NCBI GenBank assembly: GCA_965656445.1
Contig: CBFHKO010000003.1
Coordinates: 62,001 to 126,000, forward strand
Direction of reading: 5' to 3'
DNA: 64,000 bases
DNA from: JAHEJA01 sp965656445
GTDB lineage: Bacteria > Pseudomonadota > Alphaproteobacteria > Rhodobacterales > Rhodobacteraceae
Shown here: positions 17,399 through 26,398 of the stretch, piece by piece
Layout of the letters: every line of letters starts with the position of its first letter
Position numbering within the stretch: position 1 is the first letter of the stretch
Made by a program: the position numbers and the translations under genes
Notes under the pieces: generated by a model
What the model was told of the DNA's origin: nothing
Database searches by the model: none
The model's input: the letters and a program-made list of their open reading frames with translations, nothing else

Positions 17399-18207
17399 GC
17401 CAGACAGTTCTAGACCGTATCAAAGCCTACAAGCTTGAGGAAATCGCAGCGGACAAAGCGGCAAAGCCCCTCGCCGATGTTGAGGATGCAGCACGCGCCG
17501 CCTCACCCACACGGGGATTTGCGGATCGTTTGTTTGAGGCAAGCAAAACTGGCTATGGCTTGATTGCTGAGGTTAAAAAAGCCTCTCCGTCCAAAGGTCT
17601 AATCCGCGCGGATTTTGATCCTGCGACTTTGGCACAGGCCTATGAAACGGGCGGTGCGACATGCTTGTCTGTCCTGACAGACACGCCAAGCTTTCAAGGG
17701 GCCAAAGACTTCCTCGTGCAAGCGCGCGAGGCAACCACCCTGCCCGCATTGCGCAAAGATTTTATGTATGACACCTATCAAGTCGCTGAGGCCCGCGCCC
17801 TTGGGGCGGATTGCATTTTGATCATCATGGCAAGCGTATCGGATGCTCAAGCCAGCGAACTCGAAGATGCGGCCTTTTCCTGGGGTATGGATGTCCTGAT
17901 CGAAGTGCATGACGCCGAAGAATTGGAACGCGCAAGCACCTTGAAATCACGTCTCTTTGGGATCAACAATCGCAATTTGAAAACCTTTGAAACCAGCTTG
18001 GATACGACAAAAACCTTGTCGCGTATGGTGCCAGCAGATCGGTTGTTGATCTCAGAGTCTGGGTTGAACACGCCTGCCGATTTGGCAGATATGGCCCGTT
18101 ATGGGGCGCGCAGCTTTTTGATCGGTGAAAGCTTGATGCGCCAAGAGGATGTTGCACAAGCCACGAAAGCTTTGCTTGCTAACCCATTGGTTGCAGGAGG
18201 AATTTAA
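17395..18207 (+). CDS. trpC: Indole-3-glycerol-phosphate synthase
   Basis: Closes the indole ring from CdRP. The 270-residue TIM barrel has LIAEVKKASPSKGLI (the catalytic Lys region), LRKDFMYDTYQ (Glu/Lys region), IEVHDAEELERA, GINNRNLKTFE and the phosphate site LISESGLNTPAD. It is a stand-alone TrpC without a fused TrpF, as usual in alphaproteobacteria. The start overlaps the trpD stop by four bases. Its last codons carry GGAGGAAT, which is the ribosome site for moaC, beginning at the very next base after the trpC stop. Confidence 0.97.
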   Translation: MSQTVLDRIKAYKLEEIAADKAAKPLADVEDAARAASPTRGFADRLFEASKTGYGLIAEVKKASPSKGLIRADFDPATLAQAYETGGATCLSVLTDTPSFQGAKDFLVQAREATTLPALRKDFMYDTYQVAEARALGADCILIIMASVSDAQASELEDAAFSWGMDVLIEVHDAEELERASTLKSRLFGINNRNLKTFETSLDTTKTLSRMVPADRLLISESGLNTPADLADMARYGARSFLIGESLMRQEDVAQATKALLANPLVAGGI

Positions 18208-18684
18208 ATGTCGGGCCTGACGCATTTTGATGCAAATGGGGATGCGCATATGGTCGATGTCTCGGCCAAAGATCACACATCACGGATCGCGACGGCCTCG
18301 GCTTGGATCAAAATGAACCGTGAGACTTTTGATGTGATCGCCAGCGGAACCGCCAAAAAAGGCGATGTTTTGGGCGTGGCACGCTTGGCGGGAATTATGG
18401 GTGCAAAAAAGACCTCTGACCTTATCCCCCTTTGCCATCCGCTTGCGATTACCAAGGTTGCTGTTGACTTTGAATTGGATGCGGATCTACCCGGTGTACG
18501 GATTATGGGAACAGTCAAAACCACAGGTCAAACGGGCGTCGAGATGGAAGCGTTAACAGCTGTGTCAACTGCCGCCCTCACGATTTACGACATGTCCAAA
18601 GCCATTGATAAAACAATGGAAATCGGCGGGATCCATGTCAGGCTCAAAGATGGCGGAAAATCGGGCCGCTTTGAAGCGAAATGA
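18208..18684 (+). CDS. moaC: Cyclic pyranopterin monophosphate synthase
   Basis: Second enzyme of molybdenum cofactor synthesis; converts the MoaA product to cyclic pyranopterin monophosphate. The 158-residue protein has the family signatures KKTSDLIPLCHPL, the VEMEALTAVS segment and MSKAIDKTMEI followed by the C-terminal Lys/Gly loop KDGGKSG. It directly abuts trpC (no spacer) and overlaps moeA by four bases. Linkage of moaC-moeA to trpC is common in Rhodobacterales and looks like shared transcription rather than shared pathway. Confidence 0.97.
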   Translation: MSGLTHFDANGDAHMVDVSAKDHTSRIATASAWIKMNRETFDVIASGTAKKGDVLGVARLAGIMGAKKTSDLIPLCHPLAITKVAVDFELDADLPGVRIMGTVKTTGQTGVEMEALTAVSTAALTIYDMSKAIDKTMEIGGIHVRLKDGGKSGRFEAK

Positions 18685-19853
18685 TTTCCGTCAGCCAAGC
18701 CATTCAAGCCCTCTTTGATTTGGTAGACCCAACAGGCATTGAGTCTTGTTCGTTGAAACAAGCCCAGGGGCGCGTTTTGGCCCAAGATGCCGTAGCTCAG
18801 CGCAACCAACCTCCGTTTGCAGCCTCATCCATGGATGGCTATGCTGTGAAATCCGAGGACGTCGCATCCGATGCCACCTTTGAAGTGATTGGCGAAGCCT
18901 CCGCGGGCCATCGGTTTCATGCCCCCGTTATGTCGGATCAAGCCGTGCGCATTTTCACAGGCGCGCCCCTTCCCAAAGGGGCCGATCGTGTGATTATCCA
19001 AGAGGACGTGATCCTATCAGGGGATCACATCACCCTTCAGGCGGAGTATGACACGAACTTTTATGTGCGCCCTGCTGGCGTCGATTTCCAAGTTGGGGCA
19101 ACCCTGAGCGCCCCCAGACGGCTTAGCCCGCGTGATATTGCGCTTTTGGCATCCATGAATGTGCACGAGGCTCGCGTATACAAAAAGCCTGTTGTGGCTT
19201 TGATTTCGACTGGGGATGAATTGGTCATGCCAGGTGAGGTTCCAAGCGAGGATCAAATCATCGCATCCAATACCTTTGGCCTTTATGCGCAACTAACTGC
19301 ATGGGGGGCACATCCACGCATCCTTCCGATTGCCAAGGACAATATTGCCTCGATCCAGACGGCTTTTGATCTGGCCAGTGATGCTGATTTGATTGTCACC
19401 ATCGGCGGAGCTTCGGTTGGGGATCACGATTTGGTCGGTGCAGCCGCGCGTGATATGGGGCTTGAGCAAAAATTTTATAAGGTTCGGATGCGTCCGGGAA
19501 AACCCCTGATGTCTGGGGTACTGGGCGGTATTCCTTTGATTGGATTACCGGGTAACCCCGTGTCTGCGATGGTCTGTGGTGAGGTTTTTCTGAAACCTGT
19601 GATTGATAAAATGATGGGCCTACCTGCACAGGAACGCGCGCAACAGACTGCTATCTTGGATCATGACCTTGGGCAAAATGGGAACCGTGAACATTACATG
19701 CGCGCTCATTTAAGCGAGGGCAAGATTACGGTCTTTGACCGCCAAGATAGCGCGCTGTTGAGCGTCTTGTCAGATGCAAATGCCCTAGTCGTGCGTGCGC
19801 CAGATGCAGCGCCGCAAAAAGCGGGCGAGTCCATACAGTATATCCCGTTGTAA
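18681..19853 (+). CDS. moeA: Molybdopterin molybdotransferase
   Basis: Inserts molybdate into adenylylated molybdopterin to finish the molybdenum cofactor. The 390-residue protein shows MoeA features in order: PPFAASSMDGYAVK, FTGAPLPKGADRVI, LISTGDEL (about residue 175), TIGGASVGDHD, VRMRPGKPL and GLPGNPVSAMVC. It overlaps moaC by four bases. Between its stop and lexA are 79 bases with an independent lexA promoter and LexA box. Confidence 0.96.
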   Translation: MISVSQAIQALFDLVDPTGIESCSLKQAQGRVLAQDAVAQRNQPPFAASSMDGYAVKSEDVASDATFEVIGEASAGHRFHAPVMSDQAVRIFTGAPLPKGADRVIIQEDVILSGDHITLQAEYDTNFYVRPAGVDFQVGATLSAPRRLSPRDIALLASMNVHEARVYKKPVVALISTGDELVMPGEVPSEDQIIASNTFGLYAQLTAWGAHPRILPIAKDNIASIQTAFDLASDADLIVTIGGASVGDHDLVGAAARDMGLEQKFYKVRMRPGKPLMSGVLGGIPLIGLPGNPVSAMVCGEVFLKPVIDKMMGLPAQERAQQTAILDHDLGQNGNREHYMRAHLSEGKITVFDRQDSALLSVLSDANALVVRAPDAAPQKAGESIQYIPL

Positions 19854-19874
19854 CCTGGAACAAATCCAAAACGG

Positions 19875-19910
19875 TTGACACAAAACAAGAACACCTGTAG
19901 AACAAAGATA
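19875..19910 (+). promoter_or_regulatory. lexA promoter with LexA (SOS) box
   Basis: A perfect TTGACA (19875-19880) is followed 17 bases later by TAGAAC (19898-19903). GAAC-N7-GAAC at 19889-19903 is the reverse complement of GTTC-N7-GTTC, the alphaproteobacterial LexA direct-repeat operator. The operator sits between and over the -35 and -10 elements, which gives lexA autorepression. Confidence 0.85.
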
Positions 19911-19932
19911 ACATATAAGCAGGAGCAGTGTG

Positions 19933-20628
19933 ATGTTGACGCGCAAACAACTGGATCTTTTGGATTTCATAAACAAACGGCTGACACGCGATGGTGTGCC
20001 GCCTTCTTTTGACGAAATGAAAGAGGCGTTGGATTTGCGGTCTAAATCTGGGATCCACCGTTTGATCACTGCTTTGGAAGAACGCGGATTTATTCGCCGT
20101 CTTGCCCATCGCGCACGTGCGATTGAAATTGTTAAACTACCCGAAAGCTTGGGTGGGGACGCCTCTGGGTTTGTGCCACAGGTCATCGATGGCGATCGCC
20201 CTGATGCAACGCCGCCCTCGGCGACACCAGTTGAGGCGATCCATGCCATGGAGCTCCCTGTTATGGGACGCATCGCTGCAGGTGTACCGATCGAAGCAAT
20301 TAGCGAAGTGTCGCATAATGTTGCGGTTCCGGGACAAATGCTACGTGGCGGCGGCGAACACTATGCCCTTGAGGTTAAAGGGGATTCGATGATCGAAGCG
20401 GGGATCAATGACGGAGATGTCGTTGTTATCCGTGAAACGAAAACTGCGGTCAATGGGGACATCGTTGTCGCCCTTGTCGAAGATCACGAAGCCACACTCA
20501 AGAGGTTCTTTCACCGCGATAACGCCATTGCGCTTGAGGCGGCGAACCCTGCCTATCCGACGCGCATTTTGTCACCTGACAAGGTCAAGGTTCAAGGTCG
20601 CTTGGTCGGTTTGATCCGTACTTATTAA
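19933..20628 (+). CDS. lexA: SOS response repressor LexA
   Basis: Represses DNA-damage genes and cleaves itself when RecA filaments form. The 231-residue protein has an N-terminal winged helix (residues 1-65, with the alphaproteobacterial LTRKQLDLLDFINKRL start) and a C-terminal S24 protease domain. The self-cleavage bond is Ala116-Gly117 (RIAAGVP), with catalytic Ser152 (GDSMIEAG) and Lys170 (RETKTAV). A GTG precedes at 19930, but the ATG at 19933 has AGGAG at 7 bases. The stop overlaps the convergent comEC stop by about three bases. Confidence 0.97.
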   Translation: MLTRKQLDLLDFINKRLTRDGVPPSFDEMKEALDLRSKSGIHRLITALEERGFIRRLAHRARAIEIVKLPESLGGDASGFVPQVIDGDRPDATPPSATPVEAIHAMELPVMGRIAAGVPIEAISEVSHNVAVPGQMLRGGGEHYALEVKGDSMIEAGINDGDVVVIRETKTAVNGDIVVALVEDHEATLKRFFHRDNAIALEAANPAYPTRILSPDKVKVQGRLVGLIRTY

Positions 20629-22619
20629 CGGGTCCATATTCTGTGATATGATGCAGTTTTGGCCGTTTTGATCCGTTCAATTCGGCCAGCGTCATCTGTC
20701 CAAATCGCGATGGATCCATAGGGCGCGCGACGGAGATCATAGTGTAGGCAGTCCCCACGAACAGCAACATCAATCTTGGACACAATGATTTGTTGGCTCT
20801 CGCAAGATATCACGCGTCCTTCATCCTTTTTGGACCAAAAATGCAAAATGTCCTCTGATTGCCAATTGGCAAAGGCCTCTGTTCGGGTCGAAACCTGAGC
20901 AACATTTTCCATCCAAATATCAGCAACAAAGCCTGCGCCTTTTTCCTTGGATAGGCTGCGGCCTTCCTCCGTCATAACACCAACCAATTCACCGCGGGCC
21001 TCAATCAAAATGTCGGGTCGTTCGGTTGCGATCCATGCGACAAAGCTCACGATAACAGCCAGCATTCCAAATGATTTCCCCCACCCTTGCCAGAGCAATA
21101 TGATGAGCATGCCAAGGGAAAACAGCGGAACAAAATACCACGGCGGCATGGGAACCAGCCGCGCGGCATAATCCAAGCTTGATACGTATTGCGCCACAAA
21201 CACAATCCAACGTAGCCCATAATCCACACCGACAAATCCGATCGCCTCTAACCCCAAGGGGGCCAGGACGACGGCGAGCAACGCACACGGAGCCACCAGC
21301 AAACTCATCATGGGTACGGACAATAAATTGGCAAACAGACCTAGTTGGCTGATTTGATTAAAATGCGCCGCCGAAATTGGGGCTGTTGCCAGCCCCGCCA
21401 CAAAGGAGGACACAAAAAGCGCGGCTGGACCTTTGGCCCAGGTAAATTTGTGCGGAAACCAGCTATTGAACCGCTTGAACGTCACAACAAGCGCCAGTGT
21501 CGCCGCAAAGGACATTTGAAACCCAGGACCAACCAAGGATTCGGGGCGCACCAATAGAATCACCATCGCCGCCAAAGACACCATTCGCAGGCTCATCACG
21601 CGACGATCCACCAAGACAGCCGCCAACATCACCGACACCATGATAAATGAACGCTGCGTAGATACGCTTGCCCCAGTAATCAACAAATAGGTGGCACCAA
21701 ACGCCAAGGCAAAGATCGCCGCCAGTTTTTTGCCGTCAACCAAGCCTTGAGAAGGTCGCAGAAAAACCAGTAAAAACCGAACGGCCGTAAAAACGACACT
21801 GCACAAAAGCCCCATGTGCAAACCAGATATCGCCAAGAGATGCGCCAAGTTGGATCGGCGCAAATCCTCAACGAGCGTTTGATCCAAATAGCTCCGATCC
21901 CCCGCCATCAAAGCCGCGGCAAGCCCACCTGTTAGATCGGGTAAATGTGCGCGGATAAAGGTGGAAAACTGCTCCTGTCGTTGCGCCCAAAACATGTGCC
22001 GCCAAGAGGATGCTTTGTTAAGGACAGTTACGGGTTTCTTTGTGTATCCCACGGCGCCAATGCCCATGAACCAAATATAGCGTTGAAAATCAAATCCCTC
22101 TGGTTCGGCTGGTCCTTGGGGAGGCATCAGAAAGGCGACCAATGACACGTCTTTGCCGATCAAAACCCCTTCTGGAATCTCTCCATAAAGGGCAATACGC
22201 ACACGTTTCGGAGTGCGCGGTTGCGATATGCGATCAACAACAACATCCTTAATCGTTAATCGAAGCGCATCGCTCGCAGATCTGTCAATTTTGGTCACAA
22301 CACCCCTGACATTCCCATAATAAGGCCAGCCTAAAACAGGCGCGGCCACCCAGTTTGTCCGCACCCCCGCGCTACAAATCCCAACGATCACCATGACCAT
22401 GAGAATTGCTGCCATTTGTGCCAATACAGTCATCTTTCCAATCAGCAGACATATAACGACGGCACAGATCCCTAAAACGAAAATCTCAAACCAGACCAAA
22501 TCCCATGGAAGAAGAAAATAGCACCCGACGCCAATACCAAGGAAAACCGCGCACCAATGAAACAAATGATCGCGTTGATCCAAGAAAAGCTTGGCCAGAC
22601 TTAAACTTGTTTTAACCAT
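20625..22619 (-). CDS. comEC: ComEC/Rec2-family DNA transport protein
   Basis: Inner-membrane channel of the DNA-uptake machinery. The 664-residue protein has an N-terminal membrane and OB-like domain (DUF4131, about residues 1-190) and the competence domain (about 225-490) with SNLAHLLAISGLHMGLL and SVSTQRSFIM. Many hydrophobic segments follow up to about residue 530. After that there is only about 130 residues without the His-rich motifs of the metallo-beta-lactamase domain found in longer ComEC proteins, so the nuclease-like part is missing or strongly diverged. Genetic exchange by uptake of DNA, or uptake of gene-transfer-agent DNA, is the likely role. It faces gltX head to head, with 72 bases between. 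Confidence 0.9.
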   Translation of the reverse strand: MVKTSLSLAKLFLDQRDHLFHWCAVFLGIGVGCYFLLPWDLVWFEIFVLGICAVVICLLIGKMTVLAQMAAILMVMVIVGICSAGVRTNWVAAPVLGWPYYGNVRGVVTKIDRSASDALRLTIKDVVVDRISQPRTPKRVRIALYGEIPEGVLIGKDVSLVAFLMPPQGPAEPEGFDFQRYIWFMGIGAVGYTKKPVTVLNKASSWRHMFWAQRQEQFSTFIRAHLPDLTGGLAAALMAGDRSYLDQTLVEDLRRSNLAHLLAISGLHMGLLCSVVFTAVRFLLVFLRPSQGLVDGKKLAAIFALAFGATYLLITGASVSTQRSFIMVSVMLAAVLVDRRVMSLRMVSLAAMVILLVRPESLVGPGFQMSFAATLALVVTFKRFNSWFPHKFTWAKGPAALFVSSFVAGLATAPISAAHFNQISQLGLFANLLSVPMMSLLVAPCALLAVVLAPLGLEAIGFVGVDYGLRWIVFVAQYVSSLDYAARLVPMPPWYFVPLFSLGMLIILLWQGWGKSFGMLAVIVSFVAWIATERPDILIEARGELVGVMTEEGRSLSKEKGAGFVADIWMENVAQVSTRTEAFANWQSEDILHFWSKKDEGRVISCESQQIIVSKIDVAVRGDCLHYDLRRAPYGSIAIWTDDAGRIERIKTAKTASYHRIWTR

Positions 22620-22691
22620 GCTTGTTCTTATCTCACCAGATCGCTAGACAGAGGCAAATCTAATTTCTCTGACTTACCGAAAGGTTAATAC

Positions 22692-24101
22692 ATGTCCGAC
22701 GTCGTCACTCGTATCGCTCCTTCTCCGACAGGCTATATGCATATAGGAACTGCGCGCACTGCTTTGTTTAATTGGTTGTTTGCCCGTGCGCACGGTGGAA
22801 AATTCTTGCTTCGCATCGAAGACACGGATCGCGAACGCTCAACACCAGAGGCCAGTGATGCGATTTTGCGCGGAATGGACTGGCTTGGTCTTGATTACGA
22901 TGGCGATGTGGTTAGCCAATTTGATCGTGCGGATCGCCATGCCGAGGTCGCCCATGACCTCTTGGCTCAAGGCAAAGCCTACAAATGTTTTGCGACCCAA
23001 GACGAGATTGCCGCGTTTCGCGATGCCGCCCGCGCTGAAGGCAAGTCAACCCTCTATCAAAGCCCGTGGCGTGACGCCGATCCTGAAACGCATCCCGACG
23101 CCCCATATGTGATCCGTATCAAATCACCCAAAGAAGGCGTCACTGTGATCAAAGATGCGGTTCAAGGTGATGTCACGATCAAGAATGATCAATTAGATGA
23201 CATGATCTTGTTACGTTCTGATGGGACACCTGTTTATATGTTGGCCGTTGTTGTGGATGATTATGACATGGGCATTACGCATGTCATCCGAGGGGACGAT
23301 CACTTGAATAACGCTGCGCGTCAAATGATGATCTATACGGCCATGGAGTGGCCCTTGCCCGTTTATGCGCATATCCCACTGATCCATGGTGAGGACGGCA
23401 AGAAATTGTCAAAACGCCATGGTGCAACCGGTGTCGAGGATTATCAGCTGTTGGGATATCCTGCTGCTGCGATGCGCAATTATCTCACGCGCTTGGGGTG
23501 GAGCCATGGGGATGATGAATTTTTCACCGATGCGCAGGCGCTTGAGTGGTTCAACCTTGAGGGAATCGGCAAATCAGCCGCGCGTTTTGATTTCAAAAAA
23601 CTTCAAAATCTCTCAGGACAGCATATCGCCCATGCCGAGGATGCTGCGTTGCTGCATGAATTGACCGCTTATATGCAGGTCAAAGGGATAGCCCCCCTCT
23701 CATCCGAACAAAATGACCTGATGTTAAAAGGCATGTATTGCCTAAAAGAACGCGCGAAGACATTTGACGAACTGCTTGATAAAGCTACATTTATTACAAG
23801 CTCTCGTCCGCTACAGGTTGAAGAAAAGGCGCTAAAGAATCTCAATTCTGTATCCCACGGTATACTGTCTACATTGACGCCGCAGTTGCAAAGTGTTAAC
23901 TGGACGCGAGACGCGCTAGAGGAGGTTTGTAATTCAGCCGCCGCAGCGCATGAGGTCAATTTTGGTAAATTGGCTGGCCCAATGCGGGCTGCATTGGCGG
24001 GACGAGCCGTTACGCCAAGTGTGTTTGATATGATGTTGGTTTTGGGGCGTGATGAAACAATCGCGCGCCTGACCGAAGCACTGGCTTTGGCGAGCGAATA
24101 A
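22692..24101 (+). CDS. gltX: Glutamyl-tRNA synthetase
   Basis: Class I synthetase charging tRNA-Glu (and in organisms with two copies or with GatCAB possibly tRNA-Gln). The 469-residue protein has the HIGH-type motif PTGYMHIGTA (about 12-21) and the KMSKS-type motif KKLSKRHG (about 238), with the tRNA-binding helical domain after it. AAAGG lies 7-8 bases before the ATG. Alphaproteobacteria often carry two gltX copies; this one lacks a Cys-based zinc cluster, but that alone does not define its specificity. A hairpin with A-rich 5' flank lies just downstream, before gltA. Confidence 0.96.
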   Translation: MSDVVTRIAPSPTGYMHIGTARTALFNWLFARAHGGKFLLRIEDTDRERSTPEASDAILRGMDWLGLDYDGDVVSQFDRADRHAEVAHDLLAQGKAYKCFATQDEIAAFRDAARAEGKSTLYQSPWRDADPETHPDAPYVIRIKSPKEGVTVIKDAVQGDVTIKNDQLDDMILLRSDGTPVYMLAVVVDDYDMGITHVIRGDDHLNNAARQMMIYTAMEWPLPVYAHIPLIHGEDGKKLSKRHGATGVEDYQLLGYPAAAMRNYLTRLGWSHGDDEFFTDAQALEWFNLEGIGKSAARFDFKKLQNLSGQHIAHAEDAALLHELTAYMQVKGIAPLSSEQNDLMLKGMYCLKERAKTFDELLDKATFITSSRPLQVEEKALKNLNSVSHGILSTLTPQLQSVNWTRDALEEVCNSAAAAHEVNFGKLAGPMRAALAGRAVTPSVFDMMLVLGRDETIARLTEALALASE

Positions 24102-24149
24102 CATTCCTTGCTACTTCGACGTTGTTAGACGGAGTGCCAAAAAAAACCA

Positions 24150-24174
24150 ACCGCCCCGACGTCAGTCGGGCGGT
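24150..24174 (+). terminator. Hairpin between gltX and gltA
   Basis: ACCGCCCCGAC and GTCGGGCGGT form a stem with one bulged C and a GTCA loop. The T-rich tail after it is short (CTATTT), while an A8 run lies just before it, so it would work better as a terminator on the minus strand. It probably ends gltX transcripts, and it also lies in the gltA leader. Confidence 0.6.
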
Positions 24175-24194
24175 CTATTTAGAAAGGGAAATTT

Positions 24195-25490
24195 ATGGCT
24201 GATACGACCAGAACAGCGACGTTGAACATTGACGGTACATCCTATGACCTTCCAATGCATTCGCCAACTGCAGGCCCCGATGTCGTAGATATCCGCAAGC
24301 TCTATGCGCAGGCGGGTGTCTTTACATATGATCCAGGCTTCACATCGACAGCAAGCTGCGACAGCACGATTACATTTATTGACGGTGGCAAAGGCGAACT
24401 TTTGCACCGTGGATACCCAATCGATCAACTTGCAGGTCAATCCCATTTCCTAGAGGTTGCTTATCTTCTGCTTTACGGTGAGCTCCCCAATGCAGCTCAG
24501 CTCGAAGACTTCGAAACACGAGTAACCCGCCACACAATGGTGCATGAACAGATGCATTATTTCTTCCGTGGGTTCCGTCGCGATGCACATCCAATGGCAA
24601 CTATGGTTGGCGTTGTGGGCGCAATGTCTGCCTTCTATCACGACTCAACAGATGTGAGCGATGATTGGCAACGAGAAGTGGCGGCTATTCGTTTGATCGC
24701 CAAACTGCCAACAATCGCGGCGATGGCCTATAAATATTCAATCGGGCAACCCTTTGTTTATCCACGCAACGATTTGGATTACGCGTCAAACTTCTTGAAC
24801 ATGTGTTTCTCTGTCCCAGCAGAAGAATATAATGTGAACCCAATTTTGGCACGCGCCATGGATCGCATCTTTGTTCTTCACGCAGATCACGAGCAAAACG
24901 CGTCAACCTCGACGGTTCGCTTGGCCTCCTCCTCTGGTGCGAACCCATTTGCCTGTATCGCGGCGGGTATTGCCTGTCTTTGGGGCCCTGCGCATGGCGG
25001 TGCAAACCAAGCCTGTTTGGAAATGCTGCGTGAAATTGGAACGGTTGATCGGATCCCTGAGTTTATCGCACGCGCCAAGGATAAAGATGATCCCTTCCGT
25101 CTGATGGGCTTTGGACACCGTGTTTACAAAAACACAGACCCCCGTGCCAAGGTTCTCAAAGAATCCGCGGATGAAGTTCTGGAATTGCTTGGTGTCGAAG
25201 ACAACCCCCTTTTGCAAGTTGCAAAAGAGTTGGAACAAGTTGCGCTGAACGATCCGTATTTCATTGAAAAGAAACTCTTCCCGAATGTGGATTTCTATTC
25301 TGGTATCATTCTAGAAGCGATGGGTTTCCCAACATCAATGTTCACACCAATCTTTGCTCTGTCTCGCACAGTTGGCTGGATTTCTCAGTGGAAAGAGATG
25401 ATCGGCGATCCTCAAATGAAAATCGGCCGTCCTCGCCAATTGTATCTTGGTGAAACAGAACGCGACTACGTCGATATCGAAAAACGTTAA
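24195..25490 (+). CDS. gltA: Citrate synthase
   Basis: Condenses acetyl-CoA and oxaloacetate at the entry to the TCA cycle. The 431-residue length and N-terminal beta-rich domain (about residues 1-70) mark the type II, Gram-negative hexameric form that is usually inhibited by NADH. Catalytic regions seen: LHADHEQNAST (first His), WGPAHGGANQACLEML and FGHRVYKNTDPRAK (second His), and the aspartate in NVDFYSG. AAAGGGAAA precedes the ATG. A strong terminator follows four bases after the stop codon. Confidence 0.97.
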   Translation: MADTTRTATLNIDGTSYDLPMHSPTAGPDVVDIRKLYAQAGVFTYDPGFTSTASCDSTITFIDGGKGELLHRGYPIDQLAGQSHFLEVAYLLLYGELPNAAQLEDFETRVTRHTMVHEQMHYFFRGFRRDAHPMATMVGVVGAMSAFYHDSTDVSDDWQREVAAIRLIAKLPTIAAMAYKYSIGQPFVYPRNDLDYASNFLNMCFSVPAEEYNVNPILARAMDRIFVLHADHEQNASTSTVRLASSSGANPFACIAAGIACLWGPAHGGANQACLEMLREIGTVDRIPEFIARAKDKDDPFRLMGFGHRVYKNTDPRAKVLKESADEVLELLGVEDNPLLQVAKELEQVALNDPYFIEKKLFPNVDFYSGIILEAMGFPTSMFTPIFALSRTVGWISQWKEMIGDPQMKIGRPRQLYLGETERDYVDIEKR

Positions 25491-25493
25491 TAA

Positions 25494-25526
25494 AAAAGCG
25501 GCAGAAATGCCGCTTTTCCTTTTCTA
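25494..25526 (+). terminator. Rho-independent terminator of gltA
   Basis: A perfect 10-bp stem, AAAAGCGGCA with TGCCGCTTTT, has a GAAA tetraloop and is followed by CCTTTTC. Confidence 0.88.
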
Positions 25527-25556
25527 GGTGGCTCCAATTTGGGGCCATTTTTTTGT

Positions 25557-26333
25557 TCAGCGCCCTTCAAAATCCGCAGGACGTTTCTGAAGAAAGGCCA
25601 TAACCCCTTCTTGGAAGTCGCGTGTCTTGCCACATTGCGATTGCAGCTGAGCTTCGAGTGATAGCTGATCTTCTAGCGTGTTATGCATTGAGGCGCGCAT
25701 GGCTTCTTTGACATGGGCATAGGCTACTGACGGCCCCGTTGCGAGGTGACGCGCTCTGGCGGTCCATGTTTCTTCAAAGACGTCGTCTTCGACAGCTTCC
25801 CAAATGAGACCCCATTGATCCGCCTGCTCTGCTGTAATTTTCTCTGCAAAGAGGGATGCTCCGATGGCCTTAGCCATACCCATCGTACGTGGCATGATAT
25901 AGGTGCCACCTGCGTCAGGGATCAGACCAATGCGCGTGAAGGCTTGCAAGAGATAGGCGCTCTTGGTGGCGATCACTACGTCTGCGGCAAGTGCGAGGTT
26001 TGCACCGGCTCCAGCAGCAGGTCCATTCAGGGCCGTGATCGTTGGAACTGGACAATTCATAATGGCATAGAGCATCGGCTCATATTCATCACGCAGCGTG
26101 CGCTCCATATCAAGCTCAGTAATCGCAGAATTATCCCCAAGATCCTGACCAGAACAAAACGCTTTGCCATGACCAGAGATCACAACAACACGGGCTTTTT
26201 TCCCCAAGTCTTTGACCGCTTGCGTGATTTCTGCGCGCATTTGTGAATTCAATGCATTCATGACATCTAGTCGGTTTAGAAACACAGTGCCAATATTGTC
26301 TTTCAGCGAAACGTCTATTGTTTGATAATCCAT
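25557..26333 (-). CDS. Enoyl-CoA hydratase/isomerase family protein (PaaG-like)
   Basis: A 258-residue crotonase-fold protein. The oxyanion-hole segments FCSGQDLG and NGPAAGAGANLALAAD and the active-site region IGLIPDAGGTYIMPR are present. The Asp in PDAGG instead of a second Glu matches the isomerase-type members such as PaaG (ring-1,2-epoxyphenylacetyl-CoA isomerase) better than classic hydratases. No other phenylacetate genes lie nearby, so a general beta-oxidation role is as likely. It is the last gene of the minus-strand ccm cluster, 65 bases after ccmH. Confidence 0.8.
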   Translation of the reverse strand: MDYQTIDVSLKDNIGTVFLNRLDVMNALNSQMRAEITQAVKDLGKKARVVVISGHGKAFCSGQDLGDNSAITELDMERTLRDEYEPMLYAIMNCPVPTITALNGPAAGAGANLALAADVVIATKSAYLLQAFTRIGLIPDAGGTYIMPRTMGMAKAIGASLFAEKITAEQADQWGLIWEAVEDDVFEETWTARARHLATGPSVAYAHVKEAMRASMHNTLEDQLSLEAQLQSQCGKTRDFQEGVMAFLQKRPADFEGR

Positions 26334-26398
26334 AGTGCCCTCATAGTGTTGGTCACATCGTGCAAAGCCTCACAGCGAAGTGCAATGCAAACCTTGCG

